From contig DSCM01000053.1 in the NCBI GenBank assembly GCA_011049115.1, forward strand, positions 1-47,405: a DNA stretch of 47,405 nucleotides, in the 5' to 3' direction. Shown here piece after piece: positions 1 to 8,607 of the stretch (position 1 is the stretch's first letter; each line of letters starts with the position of its first letter). A program made the position numbers and the translations under genes. Under the pieces are notes generated by a model, which saw nothing but the letters and a program-made list of their open reading frames with translations, did not search any database and was not told where the DNA came from. Origin of the DNA: Pseudomonadota bacterium (GTDB lineage Bacteria > Desulfobacterota > Anaeroferrophillalia > Anaeroferrophillales > Tharpellaceae).

Positions 1-42
1 AAATAAGTATTTTGTCCCTATATTTTTTCATAGATTTTTTCT

Positions 43-744
43 TTATATCAGAATGGGATTTCCGACCGTGATTCCGGGGGAGCCGTAACGGCGAGCGGCC
101 AGTAACAGGGTCGCCGCCCGGTCCGAGTCGCGCGGGTGAAGGAAGAGCAGTTCCTTGGGCTCAAGTTGAACCCTCTGCAGCTTGGTGAAAAGTTCGCTCA
201 GTCGTTCGGCCGGAAAGATCAGAAAAAAGGTGCCTCGGTTTTTGAGGAAACGGGAAACCGCGGCCAGCAGTTCGTCGAGGTCGCCGGCGATCTCGTGACG
301 GGCAAGGCGTTTCTGAGGGCATTGGTTCAGGCGGCCGGCGGCCGCCGGGTAGTATGGCGGATTACAGACGATGAACTCAAAACGGTTCTGGAATTCGTGT
401 CGTTTCGCCGTTTCACGGTAGTCATCGGTAATGATGCGAATGCGGTCGGCCAAATGGTTGCGTTTGACGTTGGCGGCCGCCAGGTCGGCCAGATCGGACT
501 GAATTTCGAGGCCGGTAAAGTTGAGCCCGGGCAGGGCCCGGGCCAGAAGCAGCGGCAGAATCCCGACGCCGGTGCCCAAGTCGAGGGCTTCCCCGGCGGG
601 GGCGCAGATCCCTTTCTCAAGCCGACTGCGCACGAAACGAAAAAGATGAAAAGGATCCTGGTTGTAGCGGTAACCCTTTTTCGGCTGTTCGATAAGCAGG
701 TCGACGCCGGGAGGGCTTTCCAGGGTGGTCTTCTTGATCGTCAA
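43..744 (-). CDS. TrmN6-like tRNA (adenine-N6)-methyltransferase
   Basis: Class I SAM-dependent N6-adenine methyltransferase of the TrmN6/YfiC type, expected to methylate A37 of tRNA-Val in the cytoplasm. Visible motifs are the glycine-rich SAM loop LDLGTGVGILP (about residues 54-64) and the N6-adenine signature NPPYY (about 128-132), in a protein of about 233 residues, close to family size. The reading frame stays open upstream to an ATG at 846, but that would overlap the DUF1015 gene by about 89 nt. The TTG at 744, just after that gene's stop, is my preferred start, although no strong Shine-Dalgarno is seen. It is the last gene of a minus-strand run with the prenyltransferase and DUF1015. 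Family is confident; the exact tRNA target is inferred. Confidence 0.85.
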   Translation of the reverse strand: MTIKKTTLESPPGVDLLIEQPKKGYRYNQDPFHLFRFVRSRLEKGICAPAGEALDLGTGVGILPLLLARALPGLNFTGLEIQSDLADLAAANVKRNHLADRIRIITDDYRETAKRHEFQNRFEFIVCNPPYYPAAAGRLNQCPQKRLARHEIAGDLDELLAAVSRFLKNRGTFFLIFPAERLSELFTKLQRVQLEPKELLFLHPRDSDRAATLLLAARRYGSPGITVGNPILI

Positions 745-757
745 GGTTCTCGGTTTC

Positions 758-2071
758 TTATTCGAGGTGGTTGATAACCAGGCCGCTGGCCAGCTTGGGA
801 TAGAAAAAGGTTGATTTTTGCGGCATTTTCTCACCTTCCCGGGCAACTTCCCGAACCTGCTTAATCAAGGTGGACTTGAGCAGAATCGCGATCTGGGCGT
901 CGCCGCGCGCCACCGCGGCCAGGGCTTCGCCGGCATCCTGGGTGTAGCGGATATAACTTTGTTGTTCCATGTCGGCCGCGCTGATGCCGAGAATATGTCC
1001 GAAAACCAGCTGTTGCAGCACTGAAACATCAAGCGCGGCCAGGGCGCGCGGCAGCTGTCCGAGAATTTCGGCCGCGGGTTCCGGTTTCAGGGTCAGCAGC
1101 AAAGGTTGTTCAAGGTTGCCGGCCGCCAAAATAAAGCTTGAGTGGGCGCCGCGTTGTTCAAGTCGGGCCAGGAGCTCTGTGACCGGAGTCGGGTCGGCCG
1201 GCTTTTCCAGAGTGAAATAGGTTTTCAGTCTCCGCCGCAGCTCCTCGGTTGCCGGCAGGGGGAAATTTGAGAGCAGGCGATGGGTTGGTAAAATGGCCAG
1301 GCCGGGGCTTGACATGCTGGAAAAATAACTCATGACGTAATCCCAGGGCCGGTTGTGATCCTGGTTGTCGGGATGGGCGGCATTCATTTCCTGCTGGTAA
1401 AGCAAGGCGGTTTCATAGCGATGGTGGCCGTCGGCGATAAAAATTTCCCGGTCTTGAAGATGCTTCTGGGCGGCGGCGATGGCCTTTTTGTCGGTAATGC
1501 GCCAGAGCCGCCGCGTGACGCCCTCATCGTCCGTGAAGGTCAGCATGGGTTCGGCGGAACGCGCCTGTTGCAGGGTCTTTTCCAGGGTGTTGCGCTCGTC
1601 TTCGTAGAGGGTGAAAATCTGGCTGAAGTTGGCCCGGCAATGGCGGGTCAGTTGCAGGCGGTCTTCCTTGGGGGCGCGCATGGTTTTTTCATGGGGGCGC
1701 ACCGTGTTTTTTCCCGCTTCAAGTTTAAAGCGGCCGATAAAGCCCCGCCGGCAGTAGTTTTTGCCCAGAGCAGTGAATTCCTCTTCGAGGTCGTAAAGCG
1801 CCGGTGTGGTATCGCTGATCAGAATTTTGTCGGCCAGCCATTGCCTGAAGGTGGTCGCGGCGTCGGCGAATTCACTCTCGGGGCGACTGCCGCCCATCTC
1901 CTGGGCCGCCTTGCCGAGAATCAGGCGGATGATATTGTAGGGGTTGCGCTTTTCGAGAGCGGATTTGCCGGCGGCAGTGATGACGTCATAGGGCGGCGCC
2001 GTTACCGCCGCCATGTCGTCGATCAGTTCAGGATTGTAAAAGATGCCGTTGAAAGCCTCGATCTGGGGCAT
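758..2071 (-). CDS. DUF1015 family protein
   Basis: 437-residue soluble protein of the DUF1015 family, whose biochemical function is not established. Family hallmarks are visible: the N-terminal APPYDVI segment (about 25-31), the VRPHEKTM stretch (about 124-131) and the conserved ADGHHRYETAL motif (about 213-223), which looks like a phosphate or metal site but is unproven. There is no signal peptide or membrane segment. The ATG at 2071 is preceded by a GGAG ribosome-binding site. It lies 70 nt after the prenyltransferase gene and 13 nt before the TrmN6-like gene, so co-transcription is likely. Confidence 0.9.
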   Translation of the reverse strand: MPQIEAFNGIFYNPELIDDMAAVTAPPYDVITAAGKSALEKRNPYNIIRLILGKAAQEMGGSRPESEFADAATTFRQWLADKILISDTTPALYDLEEEFTALGKNYCRRGFIGRFKLEAGKNTVRPHEKTMRAPKEDRLQLTRHCRANFSQIFTLYEDERNTLEKTLQQARSAEPMLTFTDDEGVTRRLWRITDKKAIAAAQKHLQDREIFIADGHHRYETALLYQQEMNAAHPDNQDHNRPWDYVMSYFSSMSSPGLAILPTHRLLSNFPLPATEELRRRLKTYFTLEKPADPTPVTELLARLEQRGAHSSFILAAGNLEQPLLLTLKPEPAAEILGQLPRALAALDVSVLQQLVFGHILGISAADMEQQSYIRYTQDAGEALAAVARGDAQIAILLKSTLIKQVREVAREGEKMPQKSTFFYPKLASGLVINHLE

Positions 2072-2141
2072 GGAAATTCTCCGGTTGTGTCTGAAGGTTT
2101 GAGTTGATCTCGTTTTTATTTCAATTCAGGCCGTTGCGATT

Positions 2142-3026
2142 TCAGCCACCCAGAATATCCAGGGCTCCGACCACGAAAAGAATAATGCTGACATAGCCGT
2201 TGACCGTGAAAAAGGCGGTGTCGATGCGGCTGAGGTCGTCCGGGCTTAAAAGCTCGTGTTCATAATGAAGCAGGGCGGCAACCACCAGCAGAGCGCAAAA
2301 GAAAAGCCAGTCCAGTGCCGGCGTTATGAGAAAGATAACAAACAGGGCCCCGAGCATGAGCAGGTGCAGCTTGCGCGCCAGTGTCAGCGTGGCTGCGACG
2401 CCGATGGCGGCGGGGATTGATTTGAGCCCGACGCTTTGGTCGAAGTCGATATCCTGCAGAGCGTAAAGCAGATCAAAACCGCTGACCCAGCAGCCGACCG
2501 CCAGCCCCAGAATCAGCGGGGTCGGGGCGAGGGCGCCGGTCACCGCGATCCAGGCGCCGAGAGGAGCCAGGGCCAGGCAGAAGCCAAGAATGTAATGGGT
2601 GTGGGGGGTAAAACGTTTTGCCAGGGAGTAGGAGGTCAGAATTATGATAATGTAGGGCGCCAGGTGCAGGCAGAGCGGATTGAGGGCGGCGGCGGCCAGA
2701 ATGAAAACCAGATAACTGAGCATGGTCAGCCACAGAACCTGGCGGATGGTAATCAGGCCGGCGGGCAGGGCGCGGTCGCGGGTGCGGGGGTTTTTCGCGT
2801 CAAAGCCGGCATCCAGCAGGCGATTGGCGCCCATGGCTCCGGTTCGGGCGCCGGCCATGGCGACGATAATCCAGAAGATCTTCCAGATTCCCGGCAGGCC
2901 GTCAGCCGCCAGCATGGCGGCCAAAAGAGCAAAAGGCAGGGCGAAAATCGTATGAGAGAACTTGACCATTTCCAGAAAAGTGCGTATCTGAGGCTTGGTT
3001 TCTTTGCGGACGGCTTGCTTTTCCAT
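2142..3026 (-). CDS. mqnP: UbiA-family prenyltransferase, probably MqnP (menaquinone pathway)
   Basis: Integral membrane aromatic prenyltransferase. It carries both aspartate-rich motifs of the UbiA superfamily: NRLLDAGFDAKNPRTRDR (about residues 68-85) and DLLYALQDIDFDQ (about 185-197), which bind Mg-pyrophosphate. The rest is about eight hydrophobic segments. The NPRTRDRALPAG form resembles the MqnP branch that prenylates the futalosine-pathway intermediate; 4-hydroxybenzoate prenyltransferase (UbiA) is the alternative. The ATG at 3026 is chosen because a GAGGA sits about 8 nt upstream; an in-frame TTG at 3041 overlaps that ribosome-binding site. It is first in the minus-strand cluster and divergent from pdxA. 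Superfamily is certain; the MqnP assignment is moderately sure. Confidence 0.85.
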   Translation of the reverse strand: MEKQAVRKETKPQIRTFLEMVKFSHTIFALPFALLAAMLAADGLPGIWKIFWIIVAMAGARTGAMGANRLLDAGFDAKNPRTRDRALPAGLITIRQVLWLTMLSYLVFILAAAALNPLCLHLAPYIIIILTSYSLAKRFTPHTHYILGFCLALAPLGAWIAVTGALAPTPLILGLAVGCWVSGFDLLYALQDIDFDQSVGLKSIPAAIGVAATLTLARKLHLLMLGALFVIFLITPALDWLFFCALLVVAALLHYEHELLSPDDLSRIDTAFFTVNGYVSIILFVVGALDILGG

Positions 3027-3352
3027 GTTCTTTGTCCTCAAAAAAAAGAATTGTAATGATTCGGTCCCGGGTCTGGGGAAAATGGGTTGTTCCGGGGTCG
3101 TTGGCTTAAGACCTGGATTCCCCGGATGACCTGATGGGCTGAATAGTTACAAAAGGGATTTGCCTTTTTGGTTCAGCCGTGCGGGCCGGAATCGGTTACT
3201 GTCCGGGACTTGTCCGGTCTTGACGACCGAGCCCCTTTACTCTATTTGGCGTGATGTTGCAAGGGCTGTTTTGCCTGGCCGGGGTTCATCGTCCGGGTTT
3301 TCAGTCTTGAGATATTATCGTTTTACGGTTGCTTGCAGGTCGGGAGTTGATG
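3027..3352. other. Divergent intergenic region between mqnP and pdxA
   Basis: About 325 nt separating two divergently transcribed genes. It must contain the promoters for both, but I see no clean -35/-10 pair. The only clear signals are the ribosome-binding sites at its two ends (a GAGGA for mqnP on the minus strand and GGGAG at 3342-3346 for pdxA). Frames through the middle show no recognisable protein. Confidence 0.5.
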
Positions 3353-4354
3353 ATGGCGGATTTGGCGGTTTCAATGGGGGATCCGGCCGGGGTCGGACCC
3401 GAGGTCACGGTTCGGGCCCTGGCGCGGCAGACACCGGAACAGCGTCGGGAGATTGTGGTGGTGGGCGAAGCGGCTTGGTTGCGCCGGGTTGCCGAGCGGC
3501 TCGGCGGCGCCGCCCGAAGCCTGGTTTTTGCTGAAACTGGAGGCGGCGAAGCGGATTTAGGCGCCGGGGGTTCGGCTGAGATTGTCAGGGTCAGCAATCC
3601 TCTGGCCCGGGCGCTGCCGGCGCTGCTTTTGGGGCTTGATCACGCGGCTTTCGGCGAGGCTTCGTTTCGCTACGTCGAACGTGGAGTGGAACTGGTGCGT
3701 CAGGGCCGTTGCCGCGCTCTGACCACCGCTCCGATTTCAAAACATGCCTGGCATCTGGCCGGTCATAATTATCCCGGGCATACCGAACTGCTGGGCGAGC
3801 TGGCCGGGGTCGCGGCTGTCGGCATGATGTTCTGGGGCCGTCGGCTGAAGGTTCTGCTGGCGACGACTCATATTCCCCTGGCCCGGGTGGCGGAGGCCCT
3901 GACCCCTGATCTGCTGCGCGACAAGGTGCTGATGCTGCATGCTTTCATGGGGAAAATCGGAATGGCCGGGGAGATCGGGGTGGCGGCCTTGAATCCGCAT
4001 GCCGGCGAACGGGGGGCCTTCGGCGATGAGGATGATCGTCTCTTGCGTCCGGTGTTGGCGGAGCTGCGGCGCGAAGGAGTGCCGGTGTCCGGTCCGGTGC
4101 CGGCGGACACGCTTTTTTATCAAGCCTTGCAGGGGCGCTATGCGGTGGTGGTCGCGCTCTATCATGATCAGGGGCTGGCGCCGTTCAAGATGCTCCATTT
4201 CCATGACGGGGTGAATCTGTCTCTGGGTTTGCCTTTTTTCAGGACTTCCGCTGATCATGGTACGGCGTTTGATATTTCTCGTGATTTTATCGCCGACAGT
4301 CGCAGTATGGAAGAGGCGCTGGATCTGGCCCGCAGATTGTCAAGTAATTATTAA
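3353..4354 (+). CDS. pdxA: 4-hydroxythreonine-4-phosphate dehydrogenase PdxA
   Basis: NAD-dependent oxidation of 4-phosphohydroxy-L-threonine in the DXP-dependent pyridoxal phosphate pathway; cytoplasmic homodimer. 333 residues, typical length. Visible signatures are SMGDPAGVGPE (7-17), TTAPISK (124-130), PGHTE (141-145) and the three metal-binding histidines in TTHIPL (H173), NPHAGE (H216) and YHDQG (H271), followed by DHGTAFD (301-307). The ATG at 3353 has GGGAG with 6-nt spacing; an ATG at 3350 is a close alternative and an in-frame TTG at 3329 is less likely. pdxJ is not nearby. The next gene, an IclR regulator, has its own promoter, so linkage may not mean shared regulation. Confidence 0.97.
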   Translation: MADLAVSMGDPAGVGPEVTVRALARQTPEQRREIVVVGEAAWLRRVAERLGGAARSLVFAETGGGEADLGAGGSAEIVRVSNPLARALPALLLGLDHAAFGEASFRYVERGVELVRQGRCRALTTAPISKHAWHLAGHNYPGHTELLGELAGVAAVGMMFWGRRLKVLLATTHIPLARVAEALTPDLLRDKVLMLHAFMGKIGMAGEIGVAALNPHAGERGAFGDEDDRLLRPVLAELRREGVPVSGPVPADTLFYQALQGRYAVVVALYHDQGLAPFKMLHFHDGVNLSLGLPFFRTSADHGTAFDISRDFIADSRSMEEALDLARRLSSNY

Positions 4355-4407
4355 AATATTTTGTTTTAGCATTATTATAAATCCGTTTTGCCGGGCGCAT
4401 GAAAAGC

Positions 4408-4436
4408 TTGACAGTGGTTTTTTTTTCGGCTATAAC
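4408..4436 (+). promoter_or_regulatory. Sigma-70 promoter for the IclR gene
   Basis: Perfect -35 TTGACA (4408-4413), a 17-nt spacer containing a T9 run, and -10 TATAAC (4431-4436, five of six matches). It lies about 100 nt before the iclR-type start, inside the gap after pdxA. This is the best sigma-70-type promoter in the window. Confidence 0.8.
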
Positions 4437-4474
4437 GCTTGCCGTGTAACTTTTTTTTAAGCTGCTGTTTGTTT

Positions 4475-4488
4475 GTGGCAGGCGCCAC
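4475..4488. promoter_or_regulatory. Palindrome in the IclR gene leader, candidate operator
   Basis: GTGGC-AGGC-GCCAC forms a perfect 5-bp inverted repeat about 40 nt downstream of the -10 box and about 50 nt before the start codon. IclR-family proteins commonly repress their own gene through short palindromes, so autoregulation is a reasonable guess. The palindrome is short and could be chance. Confidence 0.3.
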
Positions 4489-4538
4489 TTCGCAGTATTT
4501 TTTATTCAGGGTTTGATGCGGCGGGCAAGGGGGCTCGG

Positions 4539-5366
4539 ATGATGGTTAAAAGGGAAAAATCAAATTATATAATTCAGGCCGTGGTGCACGCCCTGTCATT
4601 GCTTGAAGAATTCAGCGGGGATGTCGACGAACTTGGGGTCACTGAGCTCAGTAAGCGCCTTAAACTGCATAAAAACAACGTGTTTCGTTTGTTGGCGACG
4701 CTGGAGGAAAAGGGTTATATCGAGCAGAATAAAATCACCGAAAATTATCGTCTGGGCATCAAAAGTCTGGAGTTGGGGCAGACCTTTATTCGGCAGATGG
4801 GGGTTCTGCGTCAGGCCCATCCGGTGATGGAAAAGCTTTGCAAGGATTTACGCGAGAACGTTTATGTCGGGGTGATCCGCAATCATAATGTGGTTTATCT
4901 GGACGTGGTTGAGTCGGATCAGGCGGTGCGGGTGGTTTCCCGGGTCGGCTCGCAGCTGCCGGTCTGGTGTTCCGCCATCGGCAAGGCGCAGGTCGCCTCG
5001 ATGAATGCCGGAGAACTGGAAAAGATTCTGCCTCCGGTCAAGAACTGGGAGGCCTGTACGCCCAAATCAATTCGGGACAAGGATGCTTTTTTTAGTGAAC
5101 TGGAGCGGATTCAGGGGCAGGGCTACGCCATCGATGACGAGGAATATGATCATGACGTCAAATGCGTCGGGGCCGCGATCCGTGACTATACTAAAAGGGT
5201 GGTGGCCGGGATCAGTGTTTCCGGGCCTTCTTTCCGGTTGACGGATGAATGCATCCAGAATAAGGTCGCGCCGGCGGTCAAACAGGCGGCGGCTGAAATT
5301 TCCCGTCGTCTCGGTTATGAAATCACCCTGCAGATCGAAGAAAAAAGCGGGCCGGCATCCGTGTGA
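4539..5366 (+). CDS. IclR-family transcriptional regulator
   Basis: DNA-binding regulator of about 275 residues with the IclR layout: an N-terminal winged helix-turn-helix (about residues 10-70, containing GVTELSKRLKLHKNNVFRLL and LEEKGYIEQ) and a C-terminal GAF-like effector domain (about 85-265) with the conserved pattern VVSRVGSQLPVWCSAIGKA. The ATG at 4539 (or 4542) follows an AAGGGGG ribosome-binding site. An upstream in-frame codon at 4473 lies within the leader and is not favoured. It has its own strong promoter and a following hairpin, so it is probably monocistronic. Effector and targets are unknown; neighbouring pdxA is a possible target only by position. Confidence 0.93.
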   Translation: MMVKREKSNYIIQAVVHALSLLEEFSGDVDELGVTELSKRLKLHKNNVFRLLATLEEKGYIEQNKITENYRLGIKSLELGQTFIRQMGVLRQAHPVMEKLCKDLRENVYVGVIRNHNVVYLDVVESDQAVRVVSRVGSQLPVWCSAIGKAQVASMNAGELEKILPPVKNWEACTPKSIRDKDAFFSELERIQGQGYAIDDEEYDHDVKCVGAAIRDYTKRVVAGISVSGPSFRLTDECIQNKVAPAVKQAAAEISRRLGYEITLQIEEKSGPASV

Positions 5367-5387
5367 CCGCTGGCGGAGTTGCAGCTT

Positions 5388-5427
5388 GCAAAGCATCCTC
5401 AGGGGTGAAACTCCGAGGATGTTTTGC
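5388..5427 (+). terminator. Strong hairpin after the IclR gene
   Basis: A 13-nt arm (5388-5400) pairs with 5415-5427 with one G-T wobble, and the pairing continues inward through GGGGT/ACTCC, so the stem is about 18 bp with a tiny loop. The T-rich stretch lies inside the right arm, not after it, so it is not a textbook intrinsic terminator. It could instead be an mRNA 3'-end stabiliser. Confidence 0.5.
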
Positions 5428-5638
5428 TGAAAATGTGTAACCCCGGTAAGGGCCGTGTCAGCAGCTCACAGTTTAGATTGGTTTGAAAAATCAAGTCAAT
5501 GCAGGGTGAGGGAGCTTGTTCTCAGGCCGCAATAGCCGTTAGGGGCCGGCGGCTTGCTTCGCGTTGAGCTTATGTTTTGGTCCGGTTTCGCTGATGTTCT
5601 GAAAAAAAAGTTGTTTTTAACGCCTTGGCGGGTGCAAG

Positions 5639-6883
5639 TTGAATAAGCCGTCGGCCGCAGGCCATGTCTATATTCATTTACCGTTCTGTCACTCGCGTTG
5701 CTCTTATTGTTCCTTTGTCTCGGTCGCCGTTGATCGGGTTCCGGAAGCCGAATACCTGGAGGCTCTGCTGGCCGAGCTTGATTGTCGCCGCCGGCTTTTC
5801 CCCGAGCTTTTCCACCCTCTTGCCAGCCTTTATTTCGGCGGCGGTACGCCGTCGCTTTTTTCGCCCTCTTTTTTTTCCAAGATTATCGAGTATCTGAGTG
5901 AGACCCCGGGGTTTGCCGAAGACTTCGAAATTACGCTGGAAGCCAATCCCGCCGATGTCGAGCTTTGGCGGATGGAAGGCTATCGCGCTGCCGGGGTCAA
6001 CCGGGTAAGTCTGGGCGTGCAGACCTTTGACGAGCGGGGTTTGAAAATCCTGGGCCGTCGGCATGATGCCGAGAGCGCGGTTCAGGCAATCTCCGTATTA
6101 CGTCGGGCCGGATTCGAGAATCTGAGTTTTGACCTGATCTATGCCTGGCCGGAACAAGAAATCAGTCAGCTGGAGGTCGATCTTGAACGATTGGTTTCCC
6201 TCGCGCCCGAACATGTTTCCGCCTATGTTCTCTCGCTGGAACCGGGGACTCAAATGAAGGCCGAGGTCGCGGCGGGCCGCTTGCGGTCTTTAAGCGAAGC
6301 CGTCCAGCGGGAAATGATGGAACTGGTGAGTCGCCGCCTGGAAAGGGGAGGGCTGCGGCGGTATGAAGTTTCGAACTATGCCCGGGAGCGAAAGTTTCAG
6401 GCGCAACACAACCTGGCTTGTTGGCGGATGCGGGATTTCATCGGGCTTGGCGCCGGGGCCTGCGGTAATTGGAAAGGCCGCCGTCATCAGGATTCGTGGG
6501 CCGAGCACTATTGCAATCTGGCCGATCCTTTTTTGTATATGGAAAAGCTCGCCGCCTGGCGTCGGGCCGCGGCGGCGGGTTTAGGTTTTCGACCCGAGGA
6601 CCGGCTTTGGTCGGCGGTCGGCCGGGAGAGTTCCTGGAGCGAGACCGAAACCGTGGACCGCGAGGTTTCTTTTTCGGAAAGTCTGATGATGGGTCTGCGC
6701 CTGCGTCAGGGGGTTGAACTGGCTGAGCTTAAGGACGAGTTTGGCTGCGAATTGGTAGCCGACCTGCTGTCGCGGGCCCGTCCGCTCGAGTTGGAAGGTC
6801 TGCTGGCCCGCGACCGGCATGCTCTTAAAATAACCGACCAGGGTCTTTTTTTAAGTGACTCTATCCTGGCATTTCTGTTATGA
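5639..6883 (+). CDS. hemW: Radical SAM heme chaperone HemW
   Basis: Radical SAM protein of the HemN/HemW superfamily, 414 residues. The cluster motif C17-x3-C21-x2-C24 followed by F (CHSRCSYCSF), then YFGGGTPS, and the AYVLSLEPGT segment fit HemW, which delivers heme to membrane enzymes. True coproporphyrinogen dehydrogenase HemN is longer at the N-terminus, so HemW is preferred. The frame opens at a stop at 5618, leaving TTG at 5639 as the only reasonable start; a weak GGCGGG precedes it. The C-terminal HemN-C-like part (about 340-410) ends normally. The next gene begins 55 nt later. Confidence 0.92.
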   Translation: MNKPSAAGHVYIHLPFCHSRCSYCSFVSVAVDRVPEAEYLEALLAELDCRRRLFPELFHPLASLYFGGGTPSLFSPSFFSKIIEYLSETPGFAEDFEITLEANPADVELWRMEGYRAAGVNRVSLGVQTFDERGLKILGRRHDAESAVQAISVLRRAGFENLSFDLIYAWPEQEISQLEVDLERLVSLAPEHVSAYVLSLEPGTQMKAEVAAGRLRSLSEAVQREMMELVSRRLERGGLRRYEVSNYARERKFQAQHNLACWRMRDFIGLGAGACGNWKGRRHQDSWAEHYCNLADPFLYMEKLAAWRRAAAAGLGFRPEDRLWSAVGRESSWSETETVDREVSFSESLMMGLRLRQGVELAELKDEFGCELVADLLSRARPLELEGLLARDRHALKITDQGLFLSDSILAFLL

Positions 6884-6938
6884 AGATGGGGCTGAAGAGT
6901 TGCATTTCAGATAAAATTTCAGACGGAGAGATATAGGC

Positions 6939-7358
6939 ATGAGCGCAAACGCCCGGCAGGCAATGACGGAATTTAAGGTAGACACGGAAAATCTTTATCG
7001 GGAAGAAAGCGTGACCGATCTCAAGGTCGCCTCGATCAGGGTTCTGATCCCGATTCACCCCGACGGCAGAGATGAGCTCGATCGCGACCGGGTCTATGTC
7101 GGCAGCACCCAGTTGATGTCGCCCGAAGGCCCGATACCGCTGCAGGCGCCGCTGCCCGCGGAGACTCTGGAGGAGGCGATGGCGGTTTTTCCCGAGGCGA
7201 TGGCGGTTTTTCCCGAGGCGATGCGCCGGGCCCTGAACGACATGGTCGAAAAAAATCAAGGAAATGCAACAACAGCAGAAAATGCAGAGTATGGAAAAAT
7301 CACGGATTATCATTCCCGGTCGCTGAGTCGGCCGCCGCTGAAAAATTTGGTCGGGTAA
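6939..7358 (+). CDS. Small conserved cytoplasmic protein, duplicated segment and frameshifted C-terminus
   Basis: 139 residues as read, with no signal peptide or membrane segment. The first 100 residues (EFKVDTENLYREESVTDLKV, VYVGSTQLMSPEGPIPLQAP, TLEEAMAVFPEAM) resemble an uncharacterised small soluble protein family I recall from deltaproteobacteria; function unknown. Two oddities are present. A 21-bp unit encoding EAMAVFP is tandemly duplicated (7173-7214). After a run of seven A (7249-7255) the frame gives an unlikely tail, whereas the +1 frame gives IKEMQQQQKM...SRIIIPGR and stops at 7326, which looks like the native end. Six A would restore it. The ATG at 6939 has a GGAGAGA ribosome-binding site. 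Either a mutation, an assembly error or slippage at poly-A. Confidence 0.75.
   Translation: MSANARQAMTEFKVDTENLYREESVTDLKVASIRVLIPIHPDGRDELDRDRVYVGSTQLMSPEGPIPLQAPLPAETLEEAMAVFPEAMAVFPEAMRRALNDMVEKNQGNATTAENAEYGKITDYHSRSLSRPPLKNLVG
7173..7223 (+). repeat. 21-bp tandem repeat inside a coding region
   Basis: Two exact 21-nt copies (7173-7193, 7194-7214) and a 9-nt partial third copy (7215-7223). Each full copy encodes EAMAVFP, so the duplication is in frame. Exact identity suggests a recent slippage or unequal-recombination event. Confidence 0.9.
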
Positions 7359-7455
7359 AAAATTGGCCGCCGATTAATCGTTGGGCTGAGTTGTGGTGCC
7401 GGATTGATAAGGCCGGTTGTCTCGCGTCGTTGGCGGAGGGGGCTGGAGGAAATTT

Positions 7456-8451
7456 ATGAAAATCGCCAACCGTCTGAGTTCCCTGGTGGGAGCGACCCCG
7501 CTTTTGCGCCTTGATTTTTTAAGCCGCGAGAGCGGCGCGGAAGTGGTCGCCAAACTGGAGGCTTTTAACCCGCTTTCCAGTATCAAGGATCGGCTTGCGG
7601 TCGCCATGATTGATGCCGCCGAGGCGGACGGCGAATTGCTTCCCGGCGGTCTGATTATCGAGCCGACCAGTGGTAACACGGGTGTCGGCCTGGCCTTTGT
7701 CGCCGCCGAACGGGGTTATGGCCTGCTGCTGACCATGCCGGAGACGATGAGCCTGGAACGGCGCCGCTTGTTGTGGGCCTTGGGGGCGAAGCTGGTTCTG
7801 ACTCCCGGTCCTGAAGGTATGAAAGGGGCCATCGCCGAAGCTTGTCGGTTGCAAGGGCAGAACCCCGGCAGCTTCATGCCGCAGCAATTTACCAACCCCG
7901 CCAATCCTGAATGCCATCGCCGAACCACCGCGCTTGAAATCTGGCGTGATTGCGGCGGCCGGATCGATTTTCTGGTGGCCGGGGTCGGAACCGGCGGGAC
8001 GATTACCGGGTGCGGCGAGGTGCTTAAGGAAAAAAAGCCCGGGCTTAGGGTGATCGCGGTCGAGCCGGCGGAGTCGGCCGTGCTCTCCGGAGGCGAGCCC
8101 GGACCGCATCGCATTCAGGGGATCGGAGCCGGTTTCGTGCCGCCGGTGCTGAATCCGGCGGTCGTCGATGAAATCGTTAAAATATCCAGTGACGAAGCCG
8201 CCGCCATGACGCGCCGCTTGGCGACCGGCATGGGGCTGTTGGTCGGCATTTCCTCCGGCGCCGCCGCCTGCGCCGCCCTGAAAATCGCCGGCCGTCCCGA
8301 AAGCCGGGGGAAAATGATAATTGTGATCTTTCCCGACAGCGGCGAGCGCTATCTTTCCGGCGAGCTTTTCGCAAACGGCGCGGGCAAGGATGAAGGCCGT
8401 TCGATGAGTCGTCACGTGGTTCAGGGTGACAATCTTTGTCACCCTGACTGA
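7456..8451 (+). CDS. cysK: Cysteine synthase (O-acetylserine sulfhydrylase)
   Basis: PLP-dependent fold-type II enzyme making L-cysteine from O-acetylserine and sulfide; cytoplasmic dimer. 331 residues. Visible: PLP lysine K44 in NPLSSIKDR, the substrate loop PTSGNTG (70-76), the phosphate-binding GTGGTITG (179-186), and GISSGAA near residue 260, where serine contacts the PLP ring nitrogen. The ATG at 7456 has GGAGGA at 7445-7450; an in-frame ATG at 7417 lacks such a site. CysK versus CysM cannot be settled by eye. The last codons lie in a perfect inverted repeat that forms part of the 3' end signal, giving an unusual ...CHPD tail. Confidence 0.93.
   Translation: MKIANRLSSLVGATPLLRLDFLSRESGAEVVAKLEAFNPLSSIKDRLAVAMIDAAEADGELLPGGLIIEPTSGNTGVGLAFVAAERGYGLLLTMPETMSLERRRLLWALGAKLVLTPGPEGMKGAIAEACRLQGQNPGSFMPQQFTNPANPECHRRTTALEIWRDCGGRIDFLVAGVGTGGTITGCGEVLKEKKPGLRVIAVEPAESAVLSGGEPGPHRIQGIGAGFVPPVLNPAVVDEIVKISSDEAAAMTRRLATGMGLLVGISSGAAACAALKIAGRPESRGKMIIVIFPDSGERYLSGELFANGAGKDEGRSMSRHVVQGDNLCHPD
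8421..8447 (+). terminator. Perfect hairpin overlapping the cysK stop region
   Basis: A 12-bp perfect inverted repeat with a 3-nt loop (8421-8432 / 8436-8447) lies inside the last codons of cysK, ending just before the TGA. No T-tract follows, so it may be a Rho-associated or mRNA-stabilising hairpin, or a protein-binding palindrome. Confidence 0.5.
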
Positions 8452-8591
8452 CAAATCATGTCGCCTGGGGCCGTGAATGCGGTTTCGATAACGAGAGTCT
8501 GCTTTTTGTTTTGGCTTTGCAATGCAGGCTAAGGGGCTGTTTTCCTTGAGCAGAAAAAATTTTTCCGCTTTTTTACCTGAAAAGGTTGCCG

Positions 8592-8607
8592 TGGTATCAA
8601 CCTTGCT
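8592..8607 (+). promoter_or_regulatory. Sigma-54 (-24/-12) promoter for pilA
   Basis: TGGTATCAACCTTGCT matches the sigma-54 pattern TGG(C/T)A(C/T)-N5-TTGC(A/T). The invariant GG (8593-8594) and GC (8605-8606) are separated by exactly 10 nt. It lies about 145 nt before the pilA ATG, and sigma-54 (RpoN, usually with PilR) control of pilin genes is well known. The rest of the 300-nt gap between cysK and pilA shows no coding signal. Confidence 0.85.

Noticed and set aside
136-774. Plus-strand open frame of about 212 residues over the TrmN6-like gene
   Set aside because: It is the antisense of a gene with clear SAM and NPPY motifs and has no recognisable domain.
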